A DNA stretch of 8,152 nt, taken from Marinobacter sp. GTDB taxonomy: Bacteria > Pseudomonadota > Gammaproteobacteria > Pseudomonadales > Oleiphilaceae. The translations under genes were made by a program, and so were the position numbers. Under the pieces are notes generated by a model, which was not told the DNA's origin, did not search any database, and was given only the letters and a program-made list of their open reading frames with translations. The stretch is taken from positions 1 to 8,152 of the forward strand of contig JAEPMM010000135.1 of assembly GCA_017643965.1 (NCBI GenBank). Direction: 5' to 3'. Positions 5,760 through 8,152 of the stretch are shown one piece after another; the stretch's first letter is position 1; every line of letters starts with the position of its first letter.

Positions 5760-7244
5760 TTATTCCGCGAGCAACGCGGCGTATTCTTTCTCCACTTTCT
5801 TGGTTTCTTTCTTGGAGAAGCCTCCCATCACGTCAAGTGCGTGGCGCAACCGCGAACGGGTCATATCCGGACCCAGCAACGCCATGGAATCCATCACCGA
5901 CCAGGAATTCGGCGTGCCGGCAATGGCCACGAAGATGGAGAACATGAAGTCGCCCATTTTCAGGTCCATGGCCTTGGCCAGGGTCTTGATGTCGGCAAAG
6001 ATGTTGTCCTTGCTCCAGTGGCGCTGGGCCTCCAGTTTCCACAGGGTGAACTGCAGCACCCGTTTGATCTGGGCTTCTTCCAGCTTGTTATGGGCGAAGT
6101 CTTCCGGCTTGAGGTTGAGCATGCCGGAGAACATGAACGCCGCCATCGGGGCCACATCGGAAAACACTTCCGCCCTGCCCTTGATGTGCGGAATCAGCGC
6201 CCGCAGGGCGTCTTCGTTGAACCACCAGTGGCGCATCTTATCCACGAACTGGTCGTCGCTCAGGTCCTCGCGCAGCCACAGGCCGTTCAGCCAGCGCAGT
6301 TTTTCCACATCGAACACCGGACCACCCAGGGATACCCGCTGAATGTCGAAGTTCTCGATCATCTCGTTGAGGGTGAACTTTTCCCGCTCGTCGGGCATCG
6401 ACCAGCCCATGCGGCCCAGGTAGTTGGTCACCGCCTCCGGCAGGAAGCCCATGCGCTCATAGAAATTGATGCTGGTGGGGTTCTTGCGCTTGGACAACTT
6501 GCTCTTGTCCGGGTTGCGCAGCAACGGCAGGTGGCACAGCTCGGGCATGTCCCAGCCGAAGTATTGGTACAGCAGCTTGTGCTTGGGTGCGGAGTTGATC
6601 CACTCCTCCCCCCGCAGCACGTAGGTGATGTCCATCAGGTGGTCGTCCACCACGTTGGCCAGGTGGTAGGTGGGCATGCCGTCGGATTTCAGCAGGATCT
6701 GGCAGTCCACCTGGGACCAGTCGATCTCGATGGTGCCACGGAGCATGTCGCGGATCTCGCACACGCCCTCATCTGGCACCTTCATACGAATCACATAGGG
6801 GTCGCCGGCGTCCAGACGACGCTTCACCTCTTCCTCGGGCAGCTCCAGATCGCCCTTGATGCCCGGATTCAGGCCCTGGGCCTTGCGCTCCTCGCGGATT
6901 GCGTCCAGTTCTTCCGGGGTGCGGAAGCAGTAAAAGGCGTGACCGGCGGTCACCAGGTCCAGGGCGTATTGACGATAGGAGTCCTTACGCTCGGATTGCC
7001 GATAGGGGCCGTGCGGGCCGCCCACATCCGGACCTTCGTCCCAGTCCAGACCGAGCCAGCGCAGGGCACGCAGAATGTCCTGCTCGGACTCGCCGGTGCT
7101 GCGGGCCTGGTCGGTGTCTTCGATACGCAGAATGAACTGGCCACCGTGCTGACGGGCGAAGCACAGGTTGAACAGGGCCACGAAGGCGGTACCAACGTGT
7201 GGATCACCGGTGGGTGACGGGGCAATTCGGGTACGTACGGTCAT
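5760..7244 (-). CDS. gltX: Glutamyl-tRNA synthetase
   Basis: GltX attaches glutamate to tRNA-Glu in the cytoplasm, an essential step of translation. The 494-residue product is a class I synthetase. The HIGH-type motif is APSPTGDPHVG (8-18), the KMSKS-type motif is K249-L-S-K-R253, and the family segments ILRIEDTD, GMPTYHLANVVDDH and LRGEEWINSAPKH lie between them. The length equals the Pseudomonas-type enzyme and exceeds E. coli's 471. Of the four zinc ligands of E. coli GltX only one cysteine remains (YCFRTPEEL), so this is a zinc-free form. The frame stays open to 7331, but the start is set at 7244, where the protein begins MTVRTRIAPSP as in homologues and AGGA lies about 8 bases upstream. 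Downstream on the same strand come tRNA-Ala and tRNA-Glu; no terminator is evident after the stop, so read-through into the tRNAs is possible. It is divergent from znuA. Confidence 0.98.
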   Translation of the reverse strand: MTVRTRIAPSPTGDPHVGTAFVALFNLCFARQHGGQFILRIEDTDQARSTGESEQDILRALRWLGLDWDEGPDVGGPHGPYRQSERKDSYRQYALDLVTAGHAFYCFRTPEELDAIREERKAQGLNPGIKGDLELPEEEVKRRLDAGDPYVIRMKVPDEGVCEIRDMLRGTIEIDWSQVDCQILLKSDGMPTYHLANVVDDHLMDITYVLRGEEWINSAPKHKLLYQYFGWDMPELCHLPLLRNPDKSKLSKRKNPTSINFYERMGFLPEAVTNYLGRMGWSMPDEREKFTLNEMIENFDIQRVSLGGPVFDVEKLRWLNGLWLREDLSDDQFVDKMRHWWFNEDALRALIPHIKGRAEVFSDVAPMAAFMFSGMLNLKPEDFAHNKLEEAQIKRVLQFTLWKLEAQRHWSKDNIFADIKTLAKAMDLKMGDFMFSIFVAIAGTPNSWSVMDSMALLGPDMTRSRLRHALDVMGGFSKKETKKVEKEYAALLAE

Positions 7245-7286
7245 GAAACAATCCTGGTAGATAAGTGGCCGACTGGAAAGCCACGC

Positions 7287-7292
7287 ATTATA
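7287..7292 (-). promoter_or_regulatory. -10 element of the gltX promoter
   Basis: The minus strand carries a perfect TATAAT 42 bases before the gltX ATG. No matching -35 is seen at 16-18 bases (ATGCGA at 17). Initiation near 7280 would give a leader of about 36 bases. The assignment rests on the -10 alone. Confidence 0.45.
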
Positions 7293-7354
7293 ACGGCCCG
7301 GGAGCAATTTCGCATGAGGGCAACGCCACACAGCCTTTCCCTGTCAGTGCGATT

Positions 7355-7367
7355 GTTATATTATAAC
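7355..7367. promoter_or_regulatory. Zur operator upstream of znuA
   Basis: GTTATATTATAAC is a perfect 13-bp palindrome around 7361. It matches the core of the gammaproteobacterial Zur box, recalled as GTTATAnTATAAC within a longer AT-rich palindrome; the flanks here (GATT and GTAT) match that outer part poorly. It lies 31 bases before the znuA ATG and contains -10-like TATATT/TATAAC. Zn-loaded Zur bound here would block RNA polymerase and repress znuA when zinc is sufficient. The zur gene itself is not in the window. Confidence 0.8.
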
Positions 7368-7398
7368 GTATCAATTCAGAATCAGAGCCCGATCCACC

Positions 7399-8152
7399 AT
7401 GTCCAATCTTTCTCGTACCGGCGCCGTTGCGCTGGGACTGGCTGCGCTGCTCAGACCGCTGTCCACCCTGGCGGCCACTCAGGTGGTTACGTCCATCAAA
7501 CCGGTCGAACTGCTGGTCAAAGCGGTTGCACCAGACGATGTACAAGTCACCAGCCTGGTCCCCGCAGGCTCCAGCCCCCACAACTACACCATGCGCCCCT
7601 CCCAGCGCCGGGCCCTGGAAAACGCCGACGTCATTTTCTGGGTGGGTCCCGAAATGGAAACCTTCCTGTCGCGCCTGCTCGGCGGCGAGGAGTTCAAGGC
7701 AAGAGCGGTATCGCTGATGCACGGTGATGAGGTACCGGAAGCAGAGGCTGTTGATGCACACCATCATGGCCATCACGACGACCACAACGACGATCACAAC
7801 GACGCCCACGCCCACGATCACGGCGACGGCGAAGACCCGCACATCTGGCTCGACCCGGCACTGGCGCTGGACATGGCACAGGATATCCACCGGGCACTGT
7901 CACAGCTTGAAGGTGCCGACACCGAGGCCCTGGATGCCAATCTCGCCCACTTCGAAACCTCCCTGCGGGAAGCCGAAGACAACATCCGCCACCGTCTGGA
8001 GCCGCTGGCCGACATCAGCCTGTTTGCCTACCACGATGCCTTTACCCGTTACGCCGGGCATTTCAACCTGAAGCTGGAAGGGGTGCTGACGCTGAATCCG
8101 GAACTGTCTCCGGGCGCCCGCCACATTGCCGAGGTGCAGGACAAACTGCGTG
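7399..8152 (+). CDS. znuA: Zinc ABC transporter substrate-binding protein ZnuA, C-terminus outside window
   Basis: ZnuA is the periplasmic zinc carrier that hands Zn(II) to the ZnuBC permease. The frame is open to the right edge, giving 251 complete codons. It has a signal peptide (hydrophobic core about 9-24, likely cut after LAA), then TSIKPVELLVKAV, typical of cluster A-I binding proteins. The three histidine ligands are visible: H61 in SSPHNY, H148 in DPHIWLDP and H212 in AYHDAF; the last two are 64 residues apart, as in E. coli ZnuA (H143, H207). A His/Asp-rich loop follows the first ligand domain, with ten histidines in residues 121-141, a mark of zinc rather than manganese carriers. 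The ATG at 7399 is chosen because the signal peptide follows directly; the ribosome site is weak. Expression is probably Zur-controlled through the palindrome at 7355-7367. The znuC and znuB genes are not seen. Confidence 0.95.
   Translation, partial: MSNLSRTGAVALGLAALLRPLSTLAATQVVTSIKPVELLVKAVAPDDVQVTSLVPAGSSPHNYTMRPSQRRALENADVIFWVGPEMETFLSRLLGGEEFKARAVSLMHGDEVPEAEAVDAHHHGHHDDHNDDHNDAHAHDHGDGEDPHIWLDPALALDMAQDIHRALSQLEGADTEALDANLAHFETSLREAEDNIRHRLEPLADISLFAYHDAFTRYAGHFNLKLEGVLTLNPELSPGARHIAEVQDKLR

Noticed and set aside
5841..7217. A 458-codon open frame on the plus strand opposite gltX
   Set aside because: It is entirely antisense to a certain gltX gene, has low-complexity His/Val/Gln/Gly-rich composition and no domain; GC-rich codon use of gltX keeps that frame open.
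7245..7331. Extended gltX start at 7331
   Set aside because: Conserved GltX N-termini begin near the APSPTG motif; the ATG at 7244 has a ribosome site, and the perfect -10 at 7287-7292 lies inside the extension.

Overview
The window looks like a chromosomal segment of a moderately GC-rich marine gammaproteobacterium. Three things suggest a Marinobacter-like (or Pseudomonas-related) genome: a 494-residue glutamyl-tRNA synthetase without the zinc cysteines, the gltX / tRNA-Ala / tRNA-Glu cluster, and a Zur-type operator in front of znuA. The genus is an inference from recalled gene order and protein flavour, not from a search. I see no insertion sequence, prophage gene, CRISPR array or other mobility sign. 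Most of the window reads as ordinary core chromosome with a few unusual protein architectures.

Layout. Positions 1-746 (minus) hold the N-terminal third or so of a large M16C (presequence-protease-like) zinc peptidase. Divergent from it is a small two-helix membrane protein of unknown function (846-1319). Next come two plus-strand genes 50 bases apart: an envelope protein with a PEGA domain and eight MORN repeats (1422-2768), and an orphan response regulator whose output half is a long helical region ending in a membrane helix (2819-3820). The regulator converges on, and overlaps by 41 bases, a MocA/MobA-like nucleotidyltransferase on the minus strand (3780-4457). Divergent from that is a tandem-domain 6-pyruvoyl/6-carboxytetrahydropterin synthase family protein (4533-5384).

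Translation block. A bidirectional terminator (5425-5452) separates the pterin gene from a minus-strand block read gltX (7244-5760), tRNA-Ala(GGC) (5647-5572), tRNA-Glu(TTC) (5564-5489). The tRNAs have their own strong promoter between gltX and tRNA-Ala. GltX charges the tRNA-Glu of its own neighbourhood. At the right edge znuA, the periplasmic zinc-binding protein of the ZnuABC importer, diverges from gltX behind a perfect 13-bp Zur-like palindrome, and its 3' end lies outside the window.

Most worth a second look: (i) the tail-anchored orphan response regulator beside the PEGA-MORN envelope protein, a possible cross-membrane pair; (ii) the duplicated PTPS-fold protein, whose catalytic residues appear to be divided between the two copies; (iii) the inverted repeat inside the spacer of the tRNA promoter. 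None of these could be checked here against databases.
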